Source: an uncultured Aeromonadales bacterium
GTDB taxonomy: Bacteria; Pseudomonadota; Gammaproteobacteria; Enterobacterales; Succinivibrionaceae
NCBI GenBank assembly: GCA_902761645.1
Contig: CACWLF010000019.1
Span: 1-38,983 of the forward strand
Length of the DNA: 38,983 nucleotides
Direction of reading: 5' to 3'
This document shows, one piece after another, positions 16,934-26,975 of the stretch. Numbering within the stretch: position 1 is the first letter of the stretch; every line of letters starts with the position of its first letter. Below the pieces are notes generated by a model. The model ran no database searches, was not told the origin of the DNA, and was given only the letters and a program-made list of their open reading frames with translations. A program made the position numbers and the translations under genes.

Positions 16934-17350
16934 TTAAATTTTGTCTAAAAATTCGCGGTTGCCTTTACTGATGGCCAGATTGATTTCAGTTATAAAATCA
17001 ATTCTGGTTGTTTCCGGTTTAGGCAGATGATCGTTGCATTCACACAGATGAATATATAATTTCTTTTCTGCCTCTGTCAGCGCTTTTAATGCCTGTCTTC
17101 CCTGATGTAAATACAGAATCAGCAGCATAACCAATATAAAAACCGGTGTAACTGTTAAACCTACCAGATGGATCAGATTAAATCTGAAGTAGTAAATTAA
17201 AAGCAGAGATCCGAAAAACAAAGGGGGAAGAAACCATTTTGCAAAATCCAAAAAATCTCTGACTCTGAATTCCGGATAAATTAAATTAAAAACTTTTTCA
17301 TATGGTAAAAGTTTGTTGTATTTAATTCCTGCCTGCAGTCTTTTAAACAT
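16934..17350 (-). CDS. yfbV: UPF0208 membrane protein YfbV
   Basis: A 138-aa inner-membrane protein of the YfbV family. In E. coli YfbV limits the influence of the MatP-organised terminus macrodomain on its neighbours. Two transmembrane segments are visible (about residues 39-55 and 63-82). The N-terminal block KYNKLLPYEKVFNLIYPEFR aligns by eye with the HYSKTWPLEKRL region of E. coli YfbV. The C-terminal half is a charged cytoplasmic domain ending in FLDKI, like the family's FLDDL. In E. coli it lies next to ackA-pta, and pta is nearby here too. It overlaps nothing; the stop codon is immediately adjacent to that of pflA. Confidence 0.8.
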   Translation of the reverse strand: MFKRLQAGIKYNKLLPYEKVFNLIYPEFRVRDFLDFAKWFLPPLFFGSLLLIYYFRFNLIHLVGLTVTPVFILVMLLILYLHQGRQALKALTEAEKKLYIHLCECNDHLPKPETTRIDFITEINLAISKGNREFLDKI

Positions 17351-17378
17351 AGTCTATCCGTCTAAGTAGTGACAAAGT

Positions 17379-17409
17379 TAAAAAAGCCTCTAATTCAGTT
17401 TAGAGGCTT
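17379..17409 (-). terminator. Terminator of the focA-pflB operon
   Basis: On the minus strand AAGCCTCTAA and TTAGAGGCTT form a perfect 10-bp stem with a 6-nt loop, followed by a U-rich run. It lies about 40 nt after the pflB stop codon. Confidence 0.9.
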
Positions 17410-17445
17410 GATTGTGATTATTCAATAACCAGTATTATTTACTTA

Positions 17446-19776
17446 TTATAATTTCTGAGTAAATGTTCTGGTTACAACATCCTGCTGCTGTTCTTTGGTT
17501 AATGAGTTGAAACGAACTGCATAACCGGAAACACGGATTGTCAATGTAGGATACTTTTCTGGGTGTTCCATTGCATCTAACAATGTCTCTCTGTTGAGAA
17601 CATTAACGTTCAAATGCTGGCCACCTTCCACATAGTGATCAGTGTTCTTGGTTTCTTCTTCATGATGGAAGTATCCGTCCAACAAACCAACAAGGTTCTT
17701 GGATTGCTGTTCTGTTTCTTTACCAAGTGCATCTGGAACAATTGTGAAGGTATAGGAAATACCGTCTTTTGCGTATGCGAATGGTAATTTACCAACTGAG
17801 GTTAATGAAGCAACAGCACCGTTTACATCACGACCGTGTACAGGGTTTGCACCAGGTCCGAATGGAGTACCGCCACGACGTCCGTCAGGAGTTGTACCGG
17901 TCTTCTTACCATATACCACGTTAGAGGTGATGGTTAAGATAGACTGTGTAGGCATTGCATTACGATATGTCTTGTGGCTTTGAACCTTCTTCATGAATCG
18001 GGTTACAAGGTCACATGCAATAGAGTCAACTCTTTCATCATTGTTACCGAACTTAGGGAAATCGCCTTCGATCTGGAAGTCTACAGCAACACCGAATTCA
18101 TCACGAATCGGTTTAACCTTGGCATACTTGATAGCTGATAAAGAATCCGCAGCAACTGACAGACCTGCAACACCGCAACCTAAGGTTCTCTTGATATCAA
18201 TATCATATAATGCCATCTGAATTGCTTCATATGAATATTTATCATGCATATAGTGAATGATGTTTAATGCAGTTACATACTGAGTTGCCAGCCAGTCCAT
18301 GAAGCTGTCCATTCTGGTCATAACTTCATCGAAATCAAGGTATTCGCTCTTGATTGGATCCATCTTCGGACCAACCTGCAGGTGTTTCTGATTACCTTCC
18401 TTGTCCGGATATAACTTCTCATCCAAACCGCCGTTGATTGCATATAACAATGTTTTGGCAAGGTTTGCACGTGCACCGAAGAACTGTTGAGTCTTACCAA
18501 CAATCATTGGTGATACGCAACATGCAATTGCGTAGTCATCGCTGTTGAAATCGTTGCGCATTAAGTCATCGTTTTCGTACTGAATTGATGAAGTTTCAAT
18601 TGAAACCTTGGTAACGAATCTCTTCCATGCAGCAGGTAATTTTTCAGACCACAGAATAGTCATGTTTGGTTCTGGAGAAGTACCCATTGTGTATAAAGTA
18701 TTCAAGTAACGGAAGCAGGTTCTTGTTACCAAAGTACGGCCGTCCAAGCCCATACCGCCGAGGGATTCTGTAGCCCAGATTGGGTCGCCTGAGAATAACT
18801 CGTCGTATACGTGGGTACGCAGGAATCTAACCATTCTTAATTTCATAATCAGGTGGTCAACCAGTTCCTGAGCCTGTTCTTCAGTCAATAAACCTTTGGC
18901 AATATCACGTTCGATATAAATATCCAGGAATGTTGCGGTTCTACCGAAGCTCATTGCTGCACCATTCTGGGATTTAACTGCTGCCAGGTAACCGAAGTAA
19001 GTTGCCTGAATAGCTTCCTGAGCTGTTGTTGCAGGACCGGAAATATCGCATCCGTAGCTTTGAGCTAAGGTTTTCAAATCATTAAGAGCGCGATGCTGTT
19101 CGCTGATTTCTTCACGATGGCGGATGGTTTCTTCCAGATCGATACCTTTTTCAAGATTGTCCTGTAAAGAATTGAAACCTTTAACACGATCCTTCATCAG
19201 GTAATCAATACCGTACAGAGCGATACGACGATAGTCACCAATGATACGGCCACGTCCGTAAGCATCAGGCAAACCTGTTAAAATACCGGCTTTTCTGCAG
19301 TTACGGATGCTTGGTGTATAAACATCAAACACACCCTGATTGTGGGTCTTTCTGTATTTAGTGAAAATATCTACAACTGCAGGATCCAAAGTCTTGCCGT
19401 ATTCTTCGCAAGAAGTCTGGATCATTCTAATACCACCGAATGGATGGATACCTCTCTTTAATGGTTTATCTGTCTGTAAACCAACAATCTTTTCTAAAGA
19501 TTTATCGATATATCCAGGCGCGTGTGATGTAATGGTAGAAGGATTAGATGTATCAAAATCAACAGGAGCGTGAGTCTTGTTTTCGATTTTGATTCCTTCC
19601 ATTACTGAAGCCCACAGAGTTTTTGTTGCTTCGGTTGCACCAGCCAGGAAACTCTCGTCTCCTTCATAAGGTGTGTAGTTGTTTTGAATGAAATCGCGGG
19701 TATTAATTTCATTTTGCCAAGCTCCTGGTTTGAAGCCTTCCCATGCTTTTTGGAACTTCTCGTTAAGTTCAGCCAT
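17446..19776 (-). CDS. pflB: Formate C-acetyltransferase (pyruvate formate-lyase)
   Basis: Glycyl-radical enzyme that cleaves pyruvate with CoA to acetyl-CoA and formate without oxygen; the central step of mixed-acid fermentation. It is 776 aa (E. coli 760). The paired catalytic cysteines are Cys419-Cys420 in [13 protein letters not shown]. The radical glycine is Gly751 in RVSGYAVRF, near the C-terminus. It is activated by PflA, encoded on the other strand 2.8 kb away. It lies 45 nt downstream of focA on the same strand, the classical focA-pflB operon, with a good ribosome binding site (AAAGAGGTAAG region). A strong terminator closes the operon. Confidence 0.98.
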   Translation of the reverse strand: MAELNEKFQKAWEGFKPGAWQNEINTRDFIQNNYTPYEGDESFLAGATEATKTLWASVMEGIKIENKTHAPVDFDTSNPSTITSHAPGYIDKSLEKIVGLQTDKPLKRGIHPFGGIRMIQTSCEEYGKTLDPAVVDIFTKYRKTHNQGVFDVYTPSIRNCRKAGILTGLPDAYGRGRIIGDYRRIALYGIDYLMKDRVKGFNSLQDNLEKGIDLEETIRHREEISEQHRALNDLKTLAQSYGCDISGPATTAQEAIQATYFGYLAAVKSQNGAAMSFGRTATFLDIYIERDIAKGLLTEEQAQELVDHLIMKLRMVRFLRTHVYDELFSGDPIWATESLGGMGLDGRTLVTRTCFRYLNTLYTMGTSPEPNMTILWSEKLPAAWKRFVTKVSIETSSIQYENDDLMRNDFNSDDYAIACCVSPMIVGKTQQFFGARANLAKTLLYAINGGLDEKLYPDKEGNQKHLQVGPKMDPIKSEYLDFDEVMTRMDSFMDWLATQYVTALNIIHYMHDKYSYEAIQMALYDIDIKRTLGCGVAGLSVAADSLSAIKYAKVKPIRDEFGVAVDFQIEGDFPKFGNNDERVDSIACDLVTRFMKKVQSHKTYRNAMPTQSILTITSNVVYGKKTGTTPDGRRGGTPFGPGANPVHGRDVNGAVASLTSVGKLPFAYAKDGISYTFTIVPDALGKETEQQSKNLVGLLDGYFHHEEETKNTDHYVEGGQHLNVNVLNRETLLDAMEHPEKYPTLTIRVSGYAVRFNSLTKEQQQDVVTRTFTQKL

Positions 19777-19821
19777 TTCTTACCTCTTTACCTTTTGGGT
19801 TATAGATTAAAAAAAACTATC

Positions 19822-20697
19822 TTATGCATTTTGATGCATTCGATAGGACACAAACCAATTATACAGACCAATTATCAAACCGCCACCAATAACGTTGCCG
19901 ATGGTAACAGGAATTAAATTGGAGAATATAAAATTAAATAAAGTTAAATCATTATAGTGCGGATCTGCCGCCAATACCATTTCCGGGATCGCAAAATTGT
20001 GAATGGACATTCCGAGAGGAATCATAAACATATTTGCAATTGAGTGTTCGTAACCGCTGGCAACAAACATTGCCACAGGAAGAATGATGATTAAAATTTT
20101 GTCTGACATGGTTTTGCCACCCCATGACAGCCATACTGCAACGCAGACCATAACGTTACAGAGAATTCCTAGCGATATTGCTTCAATAAAGCCTCTTGCA
20201 TATTTAAGATCACCGTCAGACTCGTAGACATGATGAACCTTATGCGCTGCCGTGTCCAATACCACTTTGCCCCAGTTCATTTCATAATTCATGTAGCTGC
20301 GAGCAAGCATAATCAGAAGAACTACGAATAATGCGCCAACAAGATTGCCGAAATATACAATAAACCAGTTCTTGAACAACTGGGTCCAGGTAATCTGTTT
20401 TGTTACTTTTGCCACGATTGTCAATGTAGAGGAGGTGAACAATTCTCCACCCAGCAATACAACCAGAATCAATCCCAGTGAGAAACAAAAACCGCCGACA
20501 AACTTACCGACACTTGGTCCAAGCGCCGCAACGGCTGTAACATAGAATGAAAAAGCAAAAGCTATTGAAGCACCTGCCAGAATAGCCAAAAGAAATGATT
20601 GAAATGAAGATCTGGTAGCTTTATGTAGTGTTATTTCTTCAGAAAGTTCAGCAATTTTTTCTGCACTGAGGCAAAACAAAGAACGATCAAAACTCAT
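19822..20697 (-). CDS. focA: Formate channel FocA
   Basis: Pentameric inner-membrane channel of the formate/nitrite transporter family that exports formate made by PFL and can take it back up at low pH. It is 291 aa with six hydrophobic segments. Family blocks are visible: LAGASIAFAFSFYVTA, GGELFTSSTL (the omega-loop region), NLVGALFVV, and IPLGMSIHNF with the pore-gating histidine. The N-terminal helix, which in other bacteria interacts with PflB, is present. It heads the focA-pflB operon and lies 155 nt downstream of ycaO, the E. coli order. The 155-nt upstream region is AT-rich and should hold the promoter; I see no convincing FNR box there. Confidence 0.96.
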   Translation of the reverse strand: MSFDRSLFCLSAEKIAELSEEITLHKATRSSFQSFLLAILAGASIAFAFSFYVTAVAALGPSVGKFVGGFCFSLGLILVVLLGGELFTSSTLTIVAKVTKQITWTQLFKNWFIVYFGNLVGALFVVLLIMLARSYMNYEMNWGKVVLDTAAHKVHHVYESDGDLKYARGFIEAISLGILCNVMVCVAVWLSWGGKTMSDKILIIILPVAMFVASGYEHSIANMFMIPLGMSIHNFAIPEMVLAADPHYNDLTLFNFIFSNLIPVTIGNVIGGGLIIGLYNWFVSYRMHQNA

Positions 20698-20852
20698 GGG
20701 ATAAAAACTCTCAAGTTAGTGAATTAACACTGAAAAACATCTAATTTGTTATCACGTATTTTACTCCTTTTTTTGTTATAAAACACGGAAATTTACAAAT
20801 ATTTTTTCAGTTTTTTTTGCTTCAAAAACTTGAAAGTTTCAACGAATTTTGC

Positions 20853-22661
20853 TTACTGCATTTTACCGGTTTTTAAGTTGAAATTTCGGGCGGTTATAAA
20901 TAAAACAATTAAATCCTCATAGATATCTGAATTCAAAAATTCCTTCAGTTCAGTATCATAGCAGAAGAAATCATCGCGTCCTGAAAGCTGCATGTCCAGT
21001 TCTTCAATGGTATCACTGTCATACTGCAGTTCCTGCAATTCAAGGTAATCCTCAATTTCGTCAGGATGTGACAATGAATGTTTTAAATAATCGATTAAAC
21101 ACTGGTGCAGGTTCTGATCGATATCAAGATTCATTTTATTGGCATTGTTTATTGCCCATTCGGCCCAATACAGATATGCATCATAATCCTCCTGATGAAG
21201 AGCGATTAGAGCTTTTAATTCTCCTATCGTCAAATCACTTAGATTATTATTGCCGTATTTTGGCAATTTCAGCAAATCGTAAACGATTGTTTCGTCGGAA
21301 ATTTCATTATCTTTGATTGATTCAAGAAATTCCCCTGTTTCGGCAATACTGTTGCTTGACAGATTGTTAAAAAACTCCTGATACATCAATCCGATGTTTG
21401 AATTGGTTTCTTCAAAGAAATCAGGATCCCTTACTTCGGAAAACTCTGGAATAACCGCTCTGACAACATTGTAGTTCTCATTAAAGGTATAGAAGTAAAT
21501 TGTTTTATCCTCGTGAGAAATCAATTCAATCAATGCAATTAATTCCTCGCCCGTTGTCAGTTTTCTGTTGATCGGTGACAAAGCGAAGTCCGGAGAAGAT
21601 TTGAAAATATCAAACTGTACCAGCCCCTGATTATTGACTGAAAGATTTTCCAGATTTTTGCGGGTCAGTACCTTGCCGACATCATATGAAAATTCGCATT
21701 TTAATTCATTATTTGAACCCAGAAGAGGCTGCAGTGCTCCAAGAAATGATTTTTTCATCGCTTTGTCCAGATCGAAATCCGCTGCGAACGAGAAATTGAA
21801 TTTCGGTGCATTGTTGTCGTCAGAACCGAATACTGCACAGCATACAACAGGATACTTTCCACCGAGAGATGCATCATAGAATGCAACACGCAGTCTTTCG
21901 TCCTTGATTACCTTGTAGAGATTACGATATGTATCCCAGAATTGAAGTTTTTCTTCAATATATTCTTCGTTGATTCTCTCAAGAGTGAAACTGCGGGATA
22001 TTACCTGGAGTTTTACATACTGTTCGATACATTCATATAATGCTTCGGTTTTTGCTTCCTCAATGGTGTTTCCGATACCTGTTCCAACTTTGCCGAAAAT
22101 ATTCTGTATGAAATTCAGCGGAATATAGGTTTTGACATCACTGTTTATTTTCTGGAAAGGCAGTGCAATTATTTTTGAAAAATTGGAAGTCAAATCAACC
22201 AGAGAATACGGATCATACTCTGAACAGCGGTAAATTTTTTCAAACTGTTCGTTGAATAAAGGAGTATCTGTGCCCAGGGTATCACTGTCCGGAATATCAA
22301 ACTGCATTTCGTCGCCGGCGTAAATCTGAGTTTCGTCATCAAAATCCTCAATGTAGTCCGGCAGCAGAGGAATATTAAAATCCATAAAAACATTATATGA
22401 AAGCAGATTTTTTATAAAATTGCTCAGACATTTCTGTTTAAAATCATGATGATCTTCATTTACGATATCAAGAGTATCAGAGGGTTGAACAGCTGGTACA
22501 TAATCAACACTCAGCGTGATGTTTTTCAGTCTGTCTCCCTGAATTACATCATCATAGTTTGAATCTTTGTCTTCAGCATACGGATAAATAACTTCGTCAC
22601 TAACCAAATGTATATCATGTTTTTTTAATTCTTCAAATATTGGGTCTGATTCGTTCACCAT
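20853..22661 (-). CDS. ycaO: YcaO-like protein with degenerate ATP-binding residues
   Basis: YcaO proteins activate amide backbones with ATP; E. coli YcaO is linked to beta-methylthiolation of ribosomal protein S12. This 602-aa protein aligns by eye with E. coli YcaO over most of its length: YIPLNFIQNIF, GNTIEEAKTEALYECIEQYVK (split here by the domain core), YDASLGGKYPVVC, LTIGELKALIAL and YLYWAEWAINN. Gene order with focA-pflB is also conserved. However, the N-terminal ATP/Mg segment of E. coli YcaO (the GKG...E..ER helix) is replaced by a sequence with Asn81, Lys84 and Asn85 at the E, E and R positions. The second helix has Gln214 where Arg is usual. The acidic N-terminus is lengthened. The start at 22661 follows AGGAGG. 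It may be a non-catalytic homologue. Confidence 0.8.
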   Translation of the reverse strand: MVNESDPIFEELKKHDIHLVSDEVIYPYAEDKDSNYDDVIQGDRLKNITLSVDYVPAVQPSDTLDIVNEDHHDFKQKCLSNFIKNLLSYNVFMDFNIPLLPDYIEDFDDETQIYAGDEMQFDIPDSDTLGTDTPLFNEQFEKIYRCSEYDPYSLVDLTSNFSKIIALPFQKINSDVKTYIPLNFIQNIFGKVGTGIGNTIEEAKTEALYECIEQYVKLQVISRSFTLERINEEYIEEKLQFWDTYRNLYKVIKDERLRVAFYDASLGGKYPVVCCAVFGSDDNNAPKFNFSFAADFDLDKAMKKSFLGALQPLLGSNNELKCEFSYDVGKVLTRKNLENLSVNNQGLVQFDIFKSSPDFALSPINRKLTTGEELIALIELISHEDKTIYFYTFNENYNVVRAVIPEFSEVRDPDFFEETNSNIGLMYQEFFNNLSSNSIAETGEFLESIKDNEISDETIVYDLLKLPKYGNNNLSDLTIGELKALIALHQEDYDAYLYWAEWAINNANKMNLDIDQNLHQCLIDYLKHSLSHPDEIEDYLELQELQYDSDTIEELDMQLSGRDDFFCYDTELKEFLNSDIYEDLIVLFITARNFNLKTGKMQ

Positions 22662-22996
22662 TGGTCTGTTTCCTCCTGAATTTCTGCCTAACCGATAAAT
22701 AATAACCTATTTTGTCCTGTAATTGAATTTTATAATGTTTGTTTTGTTACTTAAATTGATTTTTTTATGTATATTAGTTATACTTTATAACTAATTGCTT
22801 AAAGAAAAGATGAATTTAATAAAAATTTATTTATTTTTTTAATAAATTTGTTGTTTTTCTTAAGAAAAATAATGCACTATAAACAGTATTATTTATAATG
22901 CATTTATAATGCATTTTTTTGTGACTGCCTTGTCGTTTTTTGAGGCGGGAACATAAAAAAGTTTCAGAATGTCATAAGTTTTTACAAAGGTTGAAT
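22662..22996. promoter_or_regulatory. AT-rich ycaO/asd intergenic region with repeated TATAATGCA motifs
   Basis: The divergent region contains two tandem 11-bp copies of TTTATAATGCA (22892-22902, 22903-22913), each holding a TATAAT. A third ATAATGCA lies at 22869-22876. One or both TATAATs are probable -10 boxes for asd, although no good -35 is visible at 17 bp. The stretch at 22800-22860 is extremely AT-rich with a weak AATTTATT/AATAAATT dyad. An AAAGG at 22986-22990 is the asd ribosome binding site. Confidence 0.45.
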
Positions 22997-24109
22997 ATGA
23001 AAAAAGTAGGTTTTATCGGTTGGAGAGGTATGGTTGGTTCAGTATTGATGAACCGCATGGTGGAAGAGAACGATTTTGCTAATATTGATCCCGTTTTCTT
23101 TACAACCTCACAGGCAGGACAAAAGGCTCCTTCATTTACCGGCAAGGATGCAGGTACTTTGAGAGATGCATACAATATTGATGATTTAAAGGAAATGGAT
23201 ATCATCGTGACCTGCCAGGGTGGTGATTATACCAAAGCCGTATACGATAAATTAATGGCTACCGGCTGGAAAGGCTACTGGATCGATGCCGCATCCACAT
23301 TAAGAATGAAGGATGATGCCATCATTATTCTGGATCCTGTTAACGGCAGTGTAATTGATAATGCTTTAAACAAGGGTATCAGAACATATGTTGGCGGTAA
23401 CTGTACAGTAAGTTTGATGTTAATGGGTCTCGGCGGCTTGTTTAAAGAAGATCTCGTTGAATGGATTCAGTCATCAACATACCAGGCAGCATCAGGCGCC
23501 GGTGCAAGAAACATGCGTGAATTATTACTGCAGATGGGTGTTTTATACAACTGTGTGTCCGATAAATTAAAAGATCCGAATTCTTCAATTTTGGAAATTG
23601 AAAAGACTGTTCGTGATGCCATGAGATCTGCAGATAACCCGACTGAACAGTTTGGAGCTCCTTTGGCAGGCAGCTTGTTGCCATGGATTGATGTTCAGTT
23701 GGAAAATGGCCAGAGTAAAGAAGAATGGAAGGGTATGGCGGAAACCAACAAGATTTTAGGTTTGGCTCCTGCAACAATTCCTGTTGACGGTAACTGTGTT
23801 CGTATCAGTTCTTTACGTTGCCACAGCCAGTCATTCCTGATTAAGTTAAAGAAAGATGTTTCCGTGGATACCATTGAGAAAATTATTGATGCTCATAATC
23901 CATGGTCAAAAGTAATTCCTAATGAAAAACCTGTTACTATTGCTGAATTGACACCTGCAAAAGTTACCGGTACTCTGACTGTTCCTGTAGGACGTATCAG
24001 AAAGACAAATATGGGTTCTTTATACCTGAACGCATTCAGCGTTGGTGATCAGCTGTTATGGGGTGCTGCAGAACCATTGCGCAGAATGTTGAATATTTTA
24101 AATAAATAA
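22997..24109 (+). CDS. asd: Aspartate-semialdehyde dehydrogenase
   Basis: NADPH-dependent enzyme making aspartate semialdehyde from aspartyl phosphate, for lysine, diaminopimelate, methionine and threonine. It is 370 aa (E. coli 367). The Rossmann motif [14 protein letters not shown] is N-terminal. The catalytic cysteine is Cys136 in [10 protein letters not shown]. The [16 protein letters not shown] block and HSQSFLIKL are characteristic of the proteobacterial type. An in-frame upstream start at 22940 is rejected because AAAGG sits 6 nt before the ATG at 22997 and homologues start with [10 protein letters not shown]. Monocistronic, with its own terminator. Confidence 0.97.
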   Translation: MKKVGFIGWRGMVGSVLMNRMVEENDFANIDPVFFTTSQAGQKAPSFTGKDAGTLRDAYNIDDLKEMDIIVTCQGGDYTKAVYDKLMATGWKGYWIDAASTLRMKDDAIIILDPVNGSVIDNALNKGIRTYVGGNCTVSLMLMGLGGLFKEDLVEWIQSSTYQAASGAGARNMRELLLQMGVLYNCVSDKLKDPNSSILEIEKTVRDAMRSADNPTEQFGAPLAGSLLPWIDVQLENGQSKEEWKGMAETNKILGLAPATIPVDGNCVRISSLRCHSQSFLIKLKKDVSVDTIEKIIDAHNPWSKVIPNEKPVTIAELTPAKVTGTLTVPVGRIRKTNMGSLYLNAFSVGDQLLWGAAEPLRRMLNILNK

Positions 24110-24142
24110 TTATTCCATAAGTATAGATAATATTATTCAAAG

Positions 24143-24174
24143 AAGGCATATCACTGAGGTGTTTGTGCCTTTTT
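24143..24174 (+). terminator. Terminator of asd
   Basis: AAGGCA...CAC-TGAG-GTG...TGCCTT forms an interrupted stem, followed by a T-run at 24170-24174. It lies 34 nt after the asd stop, before the convergent receiver-TPR gene. Confidence 0.75.
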
Positions 24175-24209
24175 GTTTTATTTATTAGGTACTCTGACTG
24201 TGGAAGATT

Positions 24210-26003
24210 CTATTTTTTGTTTGTTTTTCCAACAGCCGGATCGGTGTTACCCTCGTTGTTTCTGATTTTTCTTCTAGAAAATGAAGGCTGCAGAAGTGTT
24301 GTCAGTTCGTCATTGATTGCATCAACACGTTTAACCAGGTTTGGACTTAAAAACATGCTTTTAAGAATAAAAAGCATATCTTTGCATTCCGCAATGTATG
24401 TTTTTCTCTTGTTTTCCGGTGTGGATACGCTTGATGCCAGTTTGAGCAGCGCCTGGGCTTTATTGATCGTGGCATTGGTGTTGGAAGGTGATTTTTTCAA
24501 AGCTTCATTGAAGAAATCCAAAGCCATTTCATATTTTTCCTTTTTATAGAATTTGATGCCTTTCTGGTTGAGATCCTGGTATTTTGTTCGTTTCTCATCT
24601 ATTTTCGGATCTGTTTTATATGTATTTATAAAAGATGAAATCAATGGATCTATTTTGTTTTTATTAACATGATTATTAAATAATTCCTCGGCATATTCGT
24701 AGTCTCCCAACTGCCATAAACTCAGTACAATATTACTGATCATGGCTTCATTCTGTTTTAACAGATTTTCACCGTAGGAAGATAATGTTTTATACAGCTG
24801 TTTCTTGGCACGGCTTATGTCACCCATTGCTATATCAACTCTTGAATTGGAAATGCTCTTGAATAATTTGTAATCAAATTTTTCCCTCGGCAATTTTATG
24901 AATTGTTCATTTTTGGACAGTACGGCATTCACATGCTTGGACAGTTTATCCATGCTGTGGTAATCAGGAGACGATGTTACATACTGGATTTCTGCCTGAA
25001 CGAAGCCTGTCAGCAGCTGGCACAGTTTTTGTGAATCATATTTATGCAAATCAAGCAGACTGTTGAAATCTTCCTTAACAGTGGAATAATCCCGTTTTTT
25101 TAGGGCAAATTCCAGTTGCATATGGAGAAGTGAACTGGATTGAGGAGATATCTTAATGGCATCAGCCAGTATATCGCTTGCATTTTCGAGATCGTTCATT
25201 TTCATATAAGTGTGAAACAGACCTTTGTACGGCTCGATCAGTAAATTATTGCTTTTTATGGCTGTGGTATATTCCTTGATTGCATCTTCGTAATCTTCAC
25301 GGTAATACAGAATTTTCCCCAGTTCTATGTGATATGAGAAAGCATCAGAAAAGTTCAGAGCTTCCCGGATTACTATTTCTGCTTCATCATATTTTTCCAG
25401 TTTCAGCAGAGCCTCTGCCAGCATGATTCTTATATCCAGAGAATGAATGGAATCCGTTCCAAGATGGTTGTAGCATGAATTCACGATTGCCGAGTAATCC
25501 TGGACTTCAATTGCCTCATATATATCAAGAAGATCGCATTTCTTCTGATATGCTCTGTAAATTCTCACTTTTAACTGCTTGGTGCTGAATGGCTTGACAA
25601 TATATTCATCCGGTTTTTTTTCTATTGTACTCAGTACTGTTGCTCGTGAATTGTCGCTTGTCAAAATGCACATTACTGATTTACAGGGTATCAGCTGATC
25701 TTCGTAAAGCTTATGAACCAATTCCCTTCCTTTATCACTGTCCTCCAGATTCAGATTAACTATATAGATATCGAATGAGGCGTTTTTGCAGATGTTCTTT
25801 GCCTGTATGGTGGATTCACATTTTGTTATATTGCCTGATGAAAATCCTATTTCCATAAGAGCATGTCTCATGATCTTTTTAAGACCTGAGCTTGATTCGA
25901 TAATTAAAACCTTAAGCTGTGAAAATTGAATAAAATTTTTGTTAATGTTTTTTTTTATCGCATTTTTAACAGAGTTTTCTTTTGAAATATTAGGATCTTC
26001 CAT
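24210..26003 (-). CDS. Receiver-like domain plus TPR protein, phospho-acceptor Asp missing
   Basis: A 597-aa protein with a CheY-like domain (about residues 30-155) and then tetratricopeptide repeats (about 170-540). Similar receiver-TPR proteins occur in Vibrio and Shewanella. In this receiver the acidic pair is Glu36-Ser37 and the phospho-acceptor position is Asn83 (IVNLNLED). The switch Thr115 and Lys137 (VKPF) are kept. It therefore looks like a pseudo-receiver that cannot be phosphorylated in the usual way. TPR units such as YDEAEIVIREALNFSDAFSY and YEDAIKEYTTAIKS suggest protein-protein scaffolding. No DNA-binding or output enzyme domain is visible. Convergent with asd, divergent from the VC2046-like gene. 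Confidence 0.85.
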   Translation of the reverse strand: MEDPNISKENSVKNAIKKNINKNFIQFSQLKVLIIESSSGLKKIMRHALMEIGFSSGNITKCESTIQAKNICKNASFDIYIVNLNLEDSDKGRELVHKLYEDQLIPCKSVMCILTSDNSRATVLSTIEKKPDEYIVKPFSTKQLKVRIYRAYQKKCDLLDIYEAIEVQDYSAIVNSCYNHLGTDSIHSLDIRIMLAEALLKLEKYDEAEIVIREALNFSDAFSYHIELGKILYYREDYEDAIKEYTTAIKSNNLLIEPYKGLFHTYMKMNDLENASDILADAIKISPQSSSLLHMQLEFALKKRDYSTVKEDFNSLLDLHKYDSQKLCQLLTGFVQAEIQYVTSSPDYHSMDKLSKHVNAVLSKNEQFIKLPREKFDYKLFKSISNSRVDIAMGDISRAKKQLYKTLSSYGENLLKQNEAMISNIVLSLWQLGDYEYAEELFNNHVNKNKIDPLISSFINTYKTDPKIDEKRTKYQDLNQKGIKFYKKEKYEMALDFFNEALKKSPSNTNATINKAQALLKLASSVSTPENKRKTYIAECKDMLFILKSMFLSPNLVKRVDAINDELTTLLQPSFSRRKIRNNEGNTDPAVGKTNKK

Positions 26004-26238
26004 CTTTCGTGATTAAGTACATAAAAAAATTAAACTGAAACAATGCGTTAGTTTTCAATCAACTGCGGACTTGAGTATAGCATTAAATACTGATAATAAT
26101 TTTGATCTTGGTTATAAGATTAGCTTTTTCAAAGCAGCGCCAGTGTTGTTATCATTTTTTATAAAAAATAAAATTGAAATTTTTTGTAAAGAATTTCTGG
26201 AAACAGCCGATATCATAAAAAGAAGTTGGAGACATAAG

Positions 26239-26760
26239 ATGTTAACGCAGGAAATCAGAAGTAAATATCTAGTAGACGAGTTGCAGTTGGGTGATACGCT
26301 CAATGAGGCTGTGCATAACGGCTTTAAAGCTCAGTTTGATCTTTTGGTTTCTATGCTTTCATCTGATGTGCAGGACCATGCATGGGTTGTTGATCCTGCA
26401 GCAAAAGAGCAGCAGAAAGAGGATTTACGTAAAAAATTTGAATTAGGTAATCCTGTCAGACTGCAGAGCGATGAGCAGGATCTCGAAAGAGCCAACGAAC
26501 TTGGAGAACAGTTCAGAGAAGGCGGATTGACAGCGGTGCATCTTCTGCAGTGTCTCAATCCTGAACCTTTGACATTGAAGCATAATGATATTCCTAAAGA
26601 AATTATCGAATCGCTGTCACCTTTAAAACAGGAAAAATACCGCTATGAAAATGAGGTTGGCAGGATTGCCCGTGTTTCATACAAATTGTCCCCTAAGGAA
26701 GTGTTGGATAACGTGGTAGATGCCCGTGATCTGAGACAGGGCTTTTCAGCTGCCGCCTAA
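26239..26760 (+). CDS. VC2046/SO_2500 family protein, function unknown
   Basis: A 173-aa soluble protein that resembles the gammaproteobacterial VC2046/SO_2500 family: LVDELQLGDTLNEAVHNGFKAQF near the N-terminus, LLVSMLSSDVQDHA, and LLQCLNPEPL in the second half. No function is known to me for this family. A longer reading to 26071 is possible, but the ATG at 26239 has GGAG 7 nt upstream and matches the family start. The middle is charged and probably helical (residues 55-110). It lies upstream of zipA in the same direction, but zipA has its own promoter. Confidence 0.65.
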   Translation: MLTQEIRSKYLVDELQLGDTLNEAVHNGFKAQFDLLVSMLSSDVQDHAWVVDPAAKEQQKEDLRKKFELGNPVRLQSDEQDLERANELGEQFREGGLTAVHLLQCLNPEPLTLKHNDIPKEIIESLSPLKQEKYRYENEVGRIARVSYKLSPKEVLDNVVDARDLRQGFSAAA

Positions 26761-26890
26761 TAATCTGTCTGACCGGTTGATTTTCTATATTTTCTCTGCA
26801 TTCCTTCCTATTGGCGGCTTTGTCTTTTGCGGAACTGATTTATTTCGGATATCTCGTGTTTTCAGATGAATTTATTTATTGGCTAATATA

Positions 26891-26920
26891 TTGCTTTAGT
26901 TTTGTTTAAACTGATATAAT
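26891..26920 (+). promoter_or_regulatory. Probable promoter of zipA
   Basis: TTGCTT (26891-26896), an 18-bp spacer and TATAAT (26915-26920) with an upstream TGA giving an extended -10. The inferred start near 26927 leaves a leader of about 50 nt. Confidence 0.7.
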
Positions 26921-26975
26921 TGACACACGAGTGTTTTTTACAGTTTATTATATAAATAATTATCGAGTGATAACC

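Noticed and set aside
20830-20842. FNR box upstream of focA (TTGAAAGTTTCAA dyad)
   Set aside because: The dyad has a 1-nt centre instead of the TTGAT-N4-ATCAA layout and lies about 135 nt upstream of the focA start, just before the ycaO stop codon; it may be chance in AT-rich DNA.
26071-26238. Longer start for the VC2046-like protein
   Set aside because: The extra 56 residues do not match the family start, and the ATG at 26239 has a properly spaced GGAG.
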